This document shows, one piece after another, positions 17,696-26,635 of a DNA stretch of 64,000 bases. Origin of the DNA: an uncultured Oscillospiraceae bacterium (GTDB taxonomy: Bacteria; Bacillota; Clostridia; Oscillospirales; Acutalibacteraceae); contig USGT01000001.1 in the NCBI GenBank assembly GCA_900554335.1, positions 62,001 through 126,000 on the forward strand, in the 5' to 3' direction. How positions within the stretch are numbered: the first letter of the stretch is position 1; the number at the start of each line of letters is the position of its first letter. Under the pieces are notes generated by a model. It was not told the DNA's origin. It made no database searches and saw only the letters and a program-made list of their open reading frames with translations. The position numbers and the translations under genes are program-made.

Positions 17696-18952
17696 ATGTT
17701 GAATTTGCTTAATTTTAAAGCGTCTAAAGATAAATTTGAAGAATATTCTAAGAAACATTTTCATTCGGTTCCTTTTGGCAAGTTCACAATAAACGGAAAA
17801 GAATGGACTTCGTCGTTCGTTGGAATAGACGCCATTGACGTTACTTCCTCGGTGGGGTGCGAGGCCAGCACTTGCTGCGTTGTGCTCAGATTTATTGATA
17901 TGCCCACAGCTTCAAAAGAAGGATATGAATTCAAGCTTCCGTGCGATTTTGCGGAAATAAAAGTTGGCGCTGAGTTTATGGTTTCGCTTGGCTACAGGCT
18001 TAATAAAGGCGAAAAAGAAGATGTAACGCAGGTTTTTAGTGGGTTTGTTTCTTCTTTTGACCTGGAAGTTAATAGCAGCCAGCATGCAATCATGACGATT
18101 CAAGGCATGGATGCAAAAATGTGGATGATGACAAGCCGCAGGACGCAATTTTTTAAGGGAGACCACAAATATTCCGCTATTGTGCAAAAAATTTGCAGAA
18201 ATTATTCAAGGAAGATTGGCTCAAAGAACGTTAAAATTAAAGGTGAGGCGTCATTTAAAACAGATCTTTACCAGCAAAACGAAAGCGACTATGAGCTTTT
18301 GTGCAGAATTGCGGGAATGACTGGCTCAATGTTTTTCATGAGCGCTAACCCAAAAAAATTTAATTTCGTGAATGTTTTGGGCCTTGATAGTTCTAAGATG
18401 TTTGTGCTTAAACCTAATGGAATGGTTCAAAATATTAAATTGTCGGCAAATATTTGGGGGATTCCGAGAAAAATTGAAGTTGTTGGCATTGATAAGAAAA
18501 ATTACCGCAAAGTAATTACTGGTGAATCGAATGACGGGCAGGGCGGCAAAGAAATCGGTGCTTCGGATGGAGCAAAGAAATTTTTCCAGCTTACAAACAA
18601 CTTAGATAAAGATGTGAACAAAATTAAAATAGTTGATAACACTCTGTCGACTGTGAATGAAGCTAAATTTTGCGCACAATCGATTTATAATCAAAGAGAA
18701 ATGAGTTTAGTCGAGCTTAAAGCAAAGGTCAGGGGTTACCCTCAGGTTGAGCTTGGGAAGATAGTTTCTGTTGAAGGTTTCGGCAACCCTCTGGATGGAA
18801 CTTATGTTGTTTCGGGAATTAGGCATTATTGCGATTTTCAAAACCGAAGCTACACCACTGAAATTAAAATGAGAGGAAATAGGTTCGGGCCGCAACAAGC
18901 TTCGACGACAAAAATTTCTTCAAAAATGAAATTTACAAGTTATTTAAGGTAA
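17696..18952 (+). CDS. Baseplate hub protein (phage late control gpD / gp27-like)
   Basis: The protein has about 419 residues and the gpD/VgrG-N hub architecture: two related beta-barrel domains, with the conserved GFVSSFDLEV and QQNESDYELLCRIAGMTGS segments (near residue 195) and the late GYPQVELGKIVSVEGFGNPLDGTYVV motif, shortened here to the recognisable core VEGFGNPLDGTYVVSG. Trimers of the hub adapt the three-fold spike to the six-fold tube. Hub and spike are separate genes, as in phages, rather than fused as in VgrG or Afp8. ATG 17696 is chosen, GAGGGTGA lying just upstream; GTG 17690 is inside that site. Confidence 0.9.
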   Translation: MLNLLNFKASKDKFEEYSKKHFHSVPFGKFTINGKEWTSSFVGIDAIDVTSSVGCEASTCCVVLRFIDMPTASKEGYEFKLPCDFAEIKVGAEFMVSLGYRLNKGEKEDVTQVFSGFVSSFDLEVNSSQHAIMTIQGMDAKMWMMTSRRTQFFKGDHKYSAIVQKICRNYSRKIGSKNVKIKGEASFKTDLYQQNESDYELLCRIAGMTGSMFFMSANPKKFNFVNVLGLDSSKMFVLKPNGMVQNIKLSANIWGIPRKIEVVGIDKKNYRKVITGESNDGQGGKEIGASDGAKKFFQLTNNLDKDVNKIKIVDNTLSTVNEAKFCAQSIYNQREMSLVELKAKVRGYPQVELGKIVSVEGFGNPLDGTYVVSGIRHYCDFQNRSYTTEIKMRGNRFGPQQASTTKISSKMKFTSYLR

Positions 18953-18964
18953 AGAGGTGAAAAT

Positions 18965-19735
18965 ATGAGTGGCATGTTTATTAATTCTTCGGCAAGCACT
19001 TCGGCTTCACTTAACAACAAAATAATTGGCCTTAGAAGAGGGGTTGTTAAAGAAATAAAGGACCCCAACAAATTAAACAGGATTAAAGTTGTTTTAACGG
19101 ATGAAACTTTGGAGCTTCCTTATGCCGACGTGACAACGACTTTCGCCAACAAAGAGAGCGGAGTGGTTTTTGTTCCGCAGGTTAACGACGAAGTTATTGT
19201 TGGTTTTCTTGACGGGAAAATAAACGACCCTGTGATTTTAGGCACGGTTTACAACAGTGTGAACAAGCCTCCGCTAGCGGTAAATGACAAAAACGAAATA
19301 ATGATGATTAAATTCCCGAGCGGAATGACTATTAAAATTGACAATAAAAAAGATAAGGCTAAAGTCACGCTGACGACTAAAAAAGGGCACTCTGTTTCAG
19401 TTGACGATGATAAAGAACTTGCAGAGATAAAAGAAAAATCCGGGAAGACTTCTTTCACGGTGAACTTTAAAAAAGGCGAGATAACTTTAAAAGCCGACAA
19501 GAAAATTTCTTTGGCAGCGGGGAAGGATTCCTTGACAGTTGAAAGCCAAAAAGGCGTTACTGTTTCAAGCTCTGCGGGCAAACTCAATGTTAACGTGAAC
19601 GAAGTGGCGGTTAAAGCCAAATCGAACCTTAACATGCAGGCAAATGCTAGGGCTGTTGTTAAAGGAAACGGAGGAGCAGAAGTAAGCTCTTCGGGCCAGA
19701 CTGTTCTCAAAGGTTCTGTCACTCAGATAAATTAA
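18965..19735 (+). CDS. Baseplate spike protein (gpV/gp5 OB-fold plus beta-helix)
   Basis: Residues 15-100 form the OB-fold of the gp5/VgrG spike family, with RRGVVKEIKDPNKLNRIKV, VFVPQVNDEVIVGF and DPVILGTVYN. From about residue 105 there is a run of short alternating Lys/Ser/Val strands typical of a trimeric beta-helix needle, ending KGSVTQIN as in many members. The 256 residues include no PAAR tip, and no PAAR gene is in the operon, so the tip is either this protein's own end or encoded elsewhere. It lies 12 bases after the hub gene. Confidence 0.92.
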   Translation: MSGMFINSSASTSASLNNKIIGLRRGVVKEIKDPNKLNRIKVVLTDETLELPYADVTTTFANKESGVVFVPQVNDEVIVGFLDGKINDPVILGTVYNSVNKPPLAVNDKNEIMMIKFPSGMTIKIDNKKDKAKVTLTTKKGHSVSVDDDKELAEIKEKSGKTSFTVNFKKGEITLKADKKISLAAGKDSLTVESQKGVTVSSSAGKLNVNVNEVAVKAKSNLNMQANARAVVKGNGGAEVSSSGQTVLKGSVTQIN

Positions 19736-19762
19736 TTTTAAAATAAAAGGAGGAAAAGCTAT

Positions 19763-20152
19763 ATGCCAAGTTTAAAAGGTTGGAAGTTCCCAATTCAGGT
19801 TGATGAAGACACAGGGAAAATAAAAACAGTTGAAAACAACGAAAATATTAAGCAGTCGATAAGATTAATTCTCGAAACGCAAAGATACGAAAGAAAGATT
19901 TTTTCAAGCTTTGGAACAAATTTAAGGTCATATATGTTTGAAGTGGTTAATCCGTCGTTTGTCACGGAACTTAAAAAGACAATAGCTTCTTCTCTTAAAA
20001 CCTGGGAACAATATATAAGCGATTTGCATGTTTCTGTGAAAGCTTCCACGGGCCCTGTTTCAATAGTTGAGGCGGGCATTGATTATATAACTGACCTTGA
20101 ACCCACTCAAGAAAGGGTAGTGGCGAGGATAGATGCTAACGACAAAGAATAA
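19763..20152 (+). CDS. Baseplate wedge protein gp25-like (GPW/gp25 family)
   Basis: The 129-residue protein matches the gp25/GpW family of baseplate wedge proteins shared by contractile phages, type VI secretion (TssE) and extracellular injection systems. The segments IKQSIRLILETQRYERKIFSSFGTNL contain the characteristic E-R-[FK] triad region, quoted here in part as LILETQRYERKIF. It initiates sheath polymerisation on the baseplate. AGGAGGAAAAG gives a strong ribosome site. Confidence 0.92.
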   Translation: MPSLKGWKFPIQVDEDTGKIKTVENNENIKQSIRLILETQRYERKIFSSFGTNLRSYMFEVVNPSFVTELKKTIASSLKTWEQYISDLHVSVKASTGPVSIVEAGIDYITDLEPTQERVVARIDANDKE

Positions 20153-20170
20153 ATCAGGCCAAATTTTTTG

Positions 20171-20224
20171 AAAGGATGTGAATTAGGCAAAGTAGTTTTT
20201 AAGTAAGCATTTTGCCGGGGAAGT
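20171..20224 (+). promoter_or_regulatory. Leader of the large baseplate J gene: ribosome site, hairpin, start
   Basis: AAAGGATGTG (20171-20180) is followed by a six-base-pair hairpin with arms at 20186-20191 and 20211-20216, then a GGGGAA site and the ATG at 20225. The layout repeats that before the sheath gene: a stronger upstream site, a hairpin, then a CCGGG next to the start. The stem is short, so confidence is limited. Confidence 0.4.
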
Positions 20225-23200
20225 ATGAGTGAATTACCCAAACTTGATAAAAGAAATTCCGAAGATTTGCTAAAAGAAATCGGTGTTCTTGCAAAGCAGT
20301 ATACACCCGAATGGAATTTTGATGAAAACAGCTCGGATTTTGGTGTGGTTTTGGCAAAAACATTTTGCAAGATGACGGAAGGAACCTTAAACCGCTATAA
20401 TAAAACAGTTTATAATTATTACCTCACTTTTCTTAATATGCTTGGAACCAAACTTCGCCCTTCATCTCCGGCTTCGGGAATGGTTGTTGTTAAGACTTCC
20501 CCCGGCACTGAAGAGGGAGTTTACATTGAAAAAGGCGCAAGGCTTTTCGCTTCTGCCGACACTGAAGACGGCATGGTTATTTACGAAACTTGCGACCCTT
20601 TAACCGCAGTTGACACCAAAATAGAAAAAATTTATGCAACTGACGAAAAAAATGACTTCATAGGTCTTATTTGCGAAAAGCACGAAGATGAAGAGACTGA
20701 CGAAGAAAAGCTCACTCCTTTTAGAATTTTTGACAATACTTTAAGCGAAAATTTGCAAACTCATGAGATTTATTTTGAAGATGAAAATATTTTCAATATG
20801 TCAAGCACTGATATAATCTTTTCTTTTTATAATTCGCTTTCAGCTATGAGCCAAGAATCTTTGATTAAAGCTTTTTCGGATGAAGAAAATGCCATTTGGG
20901 AATACATGAGCAGCGAAGGCTGGAAGAAAGTTAAATCAGCTGAAAAAATCGAAAACGGGGTTAGAATTAAATTCGACGGCAAAACCCAAGTTTCAACCGT
21001 TATGGGCAAAGAATCAAGATTTATAAGATGCAGGTTCAAAAGGATTCCTGAATCCGGAATTTCCGCCACTGCGATTAATTACCGCTCAATTTCAAGCAAA
21101 GTTATGCCTGATAATGTGATTTCAAATGAAACAGAACTTAGCATGAATGACTTTTTCCCGTTTGAAGAAAAATACAGTATGTATAACGATTTTTACATCA
21201 AATGCGACGAAGTTTTCAGCAAAAAAGGCGCAACAATTAAAGTCTCGGCAGATTTGCAGTTTGTTAAAGTTGAAACGGAAGTAACTCTCCCGAGCAATAA
21301 CTACAAATCCGTTATGAATGAATCTGACTTTGCAAGTTTGAAACCTGGAGACATTAAAATAGAAGCGGTTAAATGGGAATATTGGAACGGAATTGGCTGG
21401 GCGGAGCTTAAAGCAGATGAAAAGAGCACTGAATTTTTCAGCAGTGATGAAAAAGCAGAAGGCAGCACGCGCGAAATAAGCTTCATTTGCCCGCAAGATA
21501 TCGAAACTTTATCCGTTGGGCCTGTGAGCGGTTATTTCATCAGGGCTAGAATTGCAAAAATGAGCGATAGATTTGATTATTACGCAAGTTATATAAGCCC
21601 TTATGTTCACAGCATGAGCGTTGATTACAGCTACGGCGAAAGCGACCACAGCTTCAAGGATGTAATCGTTAATTCAGATCTTGTTACAAGGCGCGTTAAC
21701 CTTTCGGGCAAAACTTTGGCCTCTATTCTCGAAAGAAGCCTTTGCACCGCTCCGGCGATGTATCTTTGCCTTGAAAACCCTCTTGTTAAAGGTGTCGTTC
21801 GCTTGTTTGTTGATATTCAAGAAGGCATTCACAGGTTTAACCCTACGGTTAAATGGGAGTATCTGGCAAATGACCACAAAGGTGGGACAAAATGGAAACA
21901 TATTGACGTGATGGATGCTACCGACGATTTTGCGCATAGCGGAACGGTTACAATGATTGGCAAAGACGACTTTGAAAAATCTAATATTTTCGGGTTTGAA
22001 GGCTATTTCATAAGAATTATTAACCCTGATGGCAAATATTCCGACGGAAGCAAAATAGCTTCAAGGCCAATAATTAACGATATAAAATTTAATGCGGTTA
22101 ATGTTATTCAAAAAGACACGAGAGTCCCGGAATATTTTTCAATTTCGCGCGATGAAGAAAATAAACTTTGCAAGCTTTCAAGCACTAACGTTGCAAATGC
22201 TGAAGTTTGGGTTGATGAAATTGGAGAAATTACAGCTTCGGAGCAAGAAGAATTTTTGAAAAGCGGGCCTGAAAATGCAAAACCGATTTATGATGAATTC
22301 GGAAGGCTTGAGCACCTTTGGATTAAATGGAATCCTGTGCCAAGCTTGGAAACTTGCGGCATGAACGACAGAGTTTATGAAATTGATTACCCGAAAGGCG
22401 AAGTTACCTTCGGCAATGGCAGAAGAGGCAAAATTCCGCCGGAGCAATACAGCGAAAGCATTGAGATTAAATACTCGATTTGCAACGGAAGCAAGGGAAA
22501 TATTTCTGCAGGAGAGATTGAAGACTTTTTGGGAATGATTCCTGGCGTTGAGAGTGTTACGAACCTTTCTGAAGTTATGGGTGGGGTAGACATGGAAACA
22601 ATTGATGCTGCTGCGAGCAGAGTTTTCAGCCAAATTTCAGGAGGCAACAGGCTTGTTTCGCTGAGCGATTTTGAAGAGGCAATTTGCTTTAACGACAGAA
22701 ATATCTACAAAGTGAAGTGCCTTGCGCACGTTGACGAAAATGGCGAGCCTTCAATCGGTGCTACTTCGGTTGCAGTTCTTCCAAGGGTTTATATGCAGGG
22801 CTATGAAAAGTTCCAAGGAATTAAAAACCGAATTTGGAAATTCATGGATGAAAAAGCCCCTGCAACTCTTTCGCAATCAACCAGGCTTGGAATTTTCGAA
22901 GTAGGCTACGTTGAAACTTCGGTTAGCGTTGACGTTGTTATTGATGACTTTAATCAATATCAAGGGGTTTACAGCGGAATAGAATCAAGGCTTAGGCAAT
23001 TTTTAGATCCTGTTAACGGCAATTTTTCGGGCAAAGGCTGGGAGATAGGGCAGTTCCCGAGAAAAGAATTTATTTATAACTATATAAAAGTTGTGCCGAA
23101 TATAAAATGGATCAAATCAATTAATATTTTCACGAAATTAATAACTCTCGAAGGCAAGCAGGAAATTGACTTTGAAGAAGTTAAAAAGAAAAAATTTGTT

Positions 23201-23245
23201 GTTCCTGTTTTTGGAACACCTGAAATAAATATAGTTGTAGGTTAG
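20225..23245 (+). CDS. Baseplate J/gp6-like wedge protein, large form (Afp11-like)
   Basis: At 1006 residues this is the largest gene of the operon. The first 70 residues hold the NFDENSSDFGVVLAKTF region (short acidic entry motif of the family), the middle is a long beta-rich insert (roughly 100-700), and the last third is the baseplate J core with the GGVDMETIDAAASRVFSQISG motif near residue 788 and VSLSDFEEAI. J-type proteins form the ring of wedges that holds the sheath in the extended state. It is followed 13 bases later by a second J-type gene, the usual Afp11/Afp12 pairing. Confidence 0.88.
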   Translation: MSELPKLDKRNSEDLLKEIGVLAKQYTPEWNFDENSSDFGVVLAKTFCKMTEGTLNRYNKTVYNYYLTFLNMLGTKLRPSSPASGMVVVKTSPGTEEGVYIEKGARLFASADTEDGMVIYETCDPLTAVDTKIEKIYATDEKNDFIGLICEKHEDEETDEEKLTPFRIFDNTLSENLQTHEIYFEDENIFNMSSTDIIFSFYNSLSAMSQESLIKAFSDEENAIWEYMSSEGWKKVKSAEKIENGVRIKFDGKTQVSTVMGKESRFIRCRFKRIPESGISATAINYRSISSKVMPDNVISNETELSMNDFFPFEEKYSMYNDFYIKCDEVFSKKGATIKVSADLQFVKVETEVTLPSNNYKSVMNESDFASLKPGDIKIEAVKWEYWNGIGWAELKADEKSTEFFSSDEKAEGSTREISFICPQDIETLSVGPVSGYFIRARIAKMSDRFDYYASYISPYVHSMSVDYSYGESDHSFKDVIVNSDLVTRRVNLSGKTLASILERSLCTAPAMYLCLENPLVKGVVRLFVDIQEGIHRFNPTVKWEYLANDHKGGTKWKHIDVMDATDDFAHSGTVTMIGKDDFEKSNIFGFEGYFIRIINPDGKYSDGSKIASRPIINDIKFNAVNVIQKDTRVPEYFSISRDEENKLCKLSSTNVANAEVWVDEIGEITASEQEEFLKSGPENAKPIYDEFGRLEHLWIKWNPVPSLETCGMNDRVYEIDYPKGEVTFGNGRRGKIPPEQYSESIEIKYSICNGSKGNISAGEIEDFLGMIPGVESVTNLSEVMGGVDMETIDAAASRVFSQISGGNRLVSLSDFEEAICFNDRNIYKVKCLAHVDENGEPSIGATSVAVLPRVYMQGYEKFQGIKNRIWKFMDEKAPATLSQSTRLGIFEVGYVETSVSVDVVIDDFNQYQGVYSGIESRLRQFLDPVNGNFSGKGWEIGQFPRKEFIYNYIKVVPNIKWIKSINIFTKLITLEGKQEIDFEEVKKKKFVVPVFGTPEINIVVG

Positions 23246-23258
23246 GAGGTGAATACAT

Positions 23259-25421
23259 ATGATAGAAACGAATGACCTTAACGATGTTTCTGTGGAAGAG
23301 ATATTCGATGAAGCCAAAAACCAAGTTTTGTATCAAAGCACTGACTGGACAAACTTCCAGGAATCAGACCCGGGAGTAACTCTTTTGGAGCTGTTTTCAT
23401 GGCTTAAAGGGGTCCAGCATGAATATTTAAACAGAATCCCCGAAGGAATAAGAATTAAATTTTTGAATCTTTTGGATGTTTCACCCTACAAAAACAAAGG
23501 CTCCGAAACGCTTTTGCAAGTTTCGGGAATTAAAAAAGACATCGAGCTGCCCATTAGAACCAAATGGAAGTCAAAAAGCATGGCTTTTGAAAATTTAAAT
23601 CAGCAAGCGCTTATTAAATCAAAAATTTTAAGCTTGGTTTTTGAAAACCCTGAGATTGTTTCTGAAGAAGAATATTACAAATTTGACGGCAAAAAATCGT
23701 TCTTCCTTTTTGGAAAAGATATTGACAGAAAGAACGACAAAAACCAAGAAAGGCGTTTTACCATTAATTTTGATGCGCCACTGCCGAAAAATTCCATAAT
23801 AAATCTTTACTTCTCGGTGCACGTTAGCAAGGGCTTAAAAAGAAACCCGATTAACCCCGAAGATGAATTCGAAAGCATGGCAAAAGTTCGCTGGGAATAC
23901 TACGGAAAAGAAAACGGAAAAATCGGGTGGCATGAAGCGCAAGTTATTAACGACGAAACGCACAACTTCCTTTTTTCAGGCATCACGAAGCTTAGCTTGA
24001 AAGGCAAAAGCATGCCGATTGAAGAAGAATATAAATTAAGAGCCGTTTTGGAATACGACGAATATGACTACCCGCCAAGGATTGACAATGTTCTTACAAA
24101 TGTATTCAGAACCGTGCAAAACAACACTAGATGCGAAAATATTGTTGTTAAAAAAGAAGATATTTTAACAAATCGAACCGTTAAAATAAGAAGCAATCTT
24201 GCGCTTTACGGCGAAAATGAGGTTTATTTCAAAAAGCATGATGGATGGGTTAGAAGCTATATCCCAACTATCGAGAAGAAAATTGACAAAGGCGAGGTAA
24301 TTTTAAACCTTAAAGGCATTTGGAATGAAATTAAAGTTTTGAAGCACGACTGCGAAGCTATTATGCTGGTTTCTTATGAAAAAGATATAGAGGATAAAAT
24401 AGTGCTTGGAAGCGCGACAGGAATTTCAGGGCAGAATTTTGAAATAGGCTTTGAAAATATTCTTCTTGATGGCATTGAAATAATGATTTCTGAAAAAGTT
24501 GATGGCGACGAAGTTTTTTACAAGTGGAAACTTGTTGATAACTTTTTCTCATCGAATAAATATGACAGGCACTACATGCTTAATAAATTTGGAAACATTG
24601 TTATTTTCGGCGATCACGACCATGGAATGGCTCCGAGAAAAGGCATTAACAACATTAGAATTTGCCTTCTCAGGGAAACTTTGGGTGAAAATTCAAACAC
24701 GAAAGAAAACACAGTTCACAGCGTTGAAACTGAAAATGAAGCTTTAAAAGATTGCCGAATTGTTCAAATAAAAGAAGCCGTGGGCGGCGTGGACGAAGAA
24801 AGCATGCAGCACGCTCAGGCAAGAGCGGCCGAGATTTTTAACAACCCGCAAAGAGCAGTAACGATGAAAGACTACGAAAACATCGTTAGAAGCACCCCGG
24901 GGCTTATGTTTAGCAATGTTAAGGTTCTTCCGAACTACATGCCAGGGCAAGACGTTTCGAAGCAAAACTGCGTGACTATCGCGGTTAGGTGGAACCGAAA
25001 AATCGGGCTTACTCTTCCAAAAAGCTTCGAAAAAAACATTATGCGCCACCTCGAAAAATACAGGCTGATAAACACCAAAGTTAAAATCGTTAGCCCGGAA
25101 TACGTTGGGCTTAACATCGGCGGTGTGGTAGTTGTTAATTCTTCTTACCGCGTTGAAGAGGGCCGCATTGAAGAAGAAATCAAAAAGTTCATAACTGAAA
25201 TTAACAAAGAAATGGGCAGGACGCTTCATTTTGGAGACCTTTTCGGAATGATAGATCGTTTGGAATATGTTTCAAGCCTTAACAAGCTCGTTATTTCAGC
25301 CGTGGGCGAGAACAGCCAGAAAAATGCTTCCGAGGATATTGAAGTCCCGCCGAATGCGGTTTATTATGTTGAAAAAACTGATTTTAGTTTCATAAGAAGC
25401 TCTGAAATTTACAGAAGTTAG
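23259..25421 (+). CDS. Second baseplate J/gp6-like protein (Afp12-like)
   Basis: The 720-residue protein opens with DWTNFQESDPGVTLLELFSW, the wedge-protein entry motif (D-P-G-[VI]-T-L-LE), and has the J core GGVDEESMQHAQARAAEIF near residue 510, then AVTMKDYENIVRSTPG. It would form heterodimeric wedges with the 1006-residue protein. AGGAGGTGA precedes the ATG. The intervening region (about 90-500) is a divergent beta-rich domain. Confidence 0.9.
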   Translation: MIETNDLNDVSVEEIFDEAKNQVLYQSTDWTNFQESDPGVTLLELFSWLKGVQHEYLNRIPEGIRIKFLNLLDVSPYKNKGSETLLQVSGIKKDIELPIRTKWKSKSMAFENLNQQALIKSKILSLVFENPEIVSEEEYYKFDGKKSFFLFGKDIDRKNDKNQERRFTINFDAPLPKNSIINLYFSVHVSKGLKRNPINPEDEFESMAKVRWEYYGKENGKIGWHEAQVINDETHNFLFSGITKLSLKGKSMPIEEEYKLRAVLEYDEYDYPPRIDNVLTNVFRTVQNNTRCENIVVKKEDILTNRTVKIRSNLALYGENEVYFKKHDGWVRSYIPTIEKKIDKGEVILNLKGIWNEIKVLKHDCEAIMLVSYEKDIEDKIVLGSATGISGQNFEIGFENILLDGIEIMISEKVDGDEVFYKWKLVDNFFSSNKYDRHYMLNKFGNIVIFGDHDHGMAPRKGINNIRICLLRETLGENSNTKENTVHSVETENEALKDCRIVQIKEAVGGVDEESMQHAQARAAEIFNNPQRAVTMKDYENIVRSTPGLMFSNVKVLPNYMPGQDVSKQNCVTIAVRWNRKIGLTLPKSFEKNIMRHLEKYRLINTKVKIVSPEYVGLNIGGVVVVNSSYRVEEGRIEEEIKKFITEINKEMGRTLHFGDLFGMIDRLEYVSSLNKLVISAVGENSQKNASEDIEVPPNAVYYVEKTDFSFIRSSEIYRS

Positions 25422-25432
25422 GAGGTGAGGTT

Positions 25433-26590
25433 GTGGCATCAGGAGCTAAGTGTTTTATATTTAACAGGGAAAGCGACTGGAAAGATGGCGGAATAAGCCG
25501 AAACCTTGAAATTAAAGAAGACAAGCTCGTTTTCGAGAATAAAACTGGAGACAGCGCGATTTACATTTCAAAGCCATTTGACAGCTTGCAAAGCGGCACA
25601 GTTTGGCACCGTTTGAGGCTTAAAGTTGATTTGCCCAGCAGCGCGAGCTACACTTTGAAAATCTATGCAAGCGACAGCCCCGAAATCAAACTCCCGAGGA
25701 ATGAAAAACTAAAAGATAATGTTCTTGACCTTAATGATTATCTTTCAGACGGCACTATTGACATAGGCAGGAAACTTGATATTTTTGATGCGATAGGCGC
25801 AAAGAGTTATGAATCTCCAACGGATATTTTGCTTTATGGTTTCAAAGGAAGATACCTTTGGATTTGCCTTGAAATAGTGAGTTATGAACGAGTGCCCGTT
25901 GTGATAGATTCGGTTAAAATTGAGTTCCCGAAAGTAACTTTTATGGATTACCTCCCTGAAATTTACCGAAAAAACGAAACCGAGAATTCATTTTTAACGA
26001 GATTTCTTGGAATATTCCAGTCGATTTACGTTGATCTTGAAGATGAAATTGACTTTGTTGCGCTTAATTTCGACCCTGACAGAACTACAAAAGACTTTTT
26101 AAGCTGGATTGCAAGTTGGCTTTCGGTTAAAGATGCTGCAATTTGGGGCGAAAAAAGGCTCAGGAAACTCATAAAAGAGTCTGTTAAAATTTACAAAATG
26201 AAGGGAACCAAACGAGCAATTTCAAGAATAGTCGAGGAATATACCGGCATTGAGCCGATAATCGTTGAGCAATTCGACGTTAAAGAAAACATGGTTTACA
26301 AGAAGCAAAAAGATGTGATTGAAAACCTTTTCGGGGATAACGGATATGTTTTCACGGTTATGGTTCCGGGCGTGCACGTTAAAGACAACGAAAGCTACGT
26401 TGAGCTTTTGAAGGTTATTAACAGCGTTAAGCCAGTGGATTCAATTTGCAATTTGGTTGTTCTTAATGATCAAATTTACCTTGATAACCACTCCTATATA
26501 GGAATAAATTCGTTTATAACCAAAAACGAAGACCTGACCCTTGACAGAAAACAGCGCGAAACCAACAATTTAGCCGTTGCTGCCAACTGA
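25433..26590 (+). CDS. Phage tail protein I-like baseplate component (P2 gpI family)
   Basis: The 385-residue protein has a beta-rich N-terminal half and a C-terminal tail-protein-I domain beginning at YLPEIYRKNE (about residue 178), with DFLSWIASWLSV and KLIKESVKIYKMKGTKRAI following. These segments are the family hallmark. In P2 and related particles gpI sits at the baseplate rim and connects to the fibres. It starts with GTG at 25433 after GGAGGTGAGG. It ends in TGA, one of the few TGA stops in the window. Confidence 0.87.
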   Translation: MASGAKCFIFNRESDWKDGGISRNLEIKEDKLVFENKTGDSAIYISKPFDSLQSGTVWHRLRLKVDLPSSASYTLKIYASDSPEIKLPRNEKLKDNVLDLNDYLSDGTIDIGRKLDIFDAIGAKSYESPTDILLYGFKGRYLWICLEIVSYERVPVVIDSVKIEFPKVTFMDYLPEIYRKNETENSFLTRFLGIFQSIYVDLEDEIDFVALNFDPDRTTKDFLSWIASWLSVKDAAIWGEKRLRKLIKESVKIYKMKGTKRAISRIVEEYTGIEPIIVEQFDVKENMVYKKQKDVIENLFGDNGYVFTVMVPGVHVKDNESYVELLKVINSVKPVDSICNLVVLNDQIYLDNHSYIGINSFITKNEDLTLDRKQRETNNLAVAAN

Positions 26591-26635
26591 GCCGCTTACG
26601 ACTTTTAGGAAAATAAATAAAAAGGAGAATGAGCA

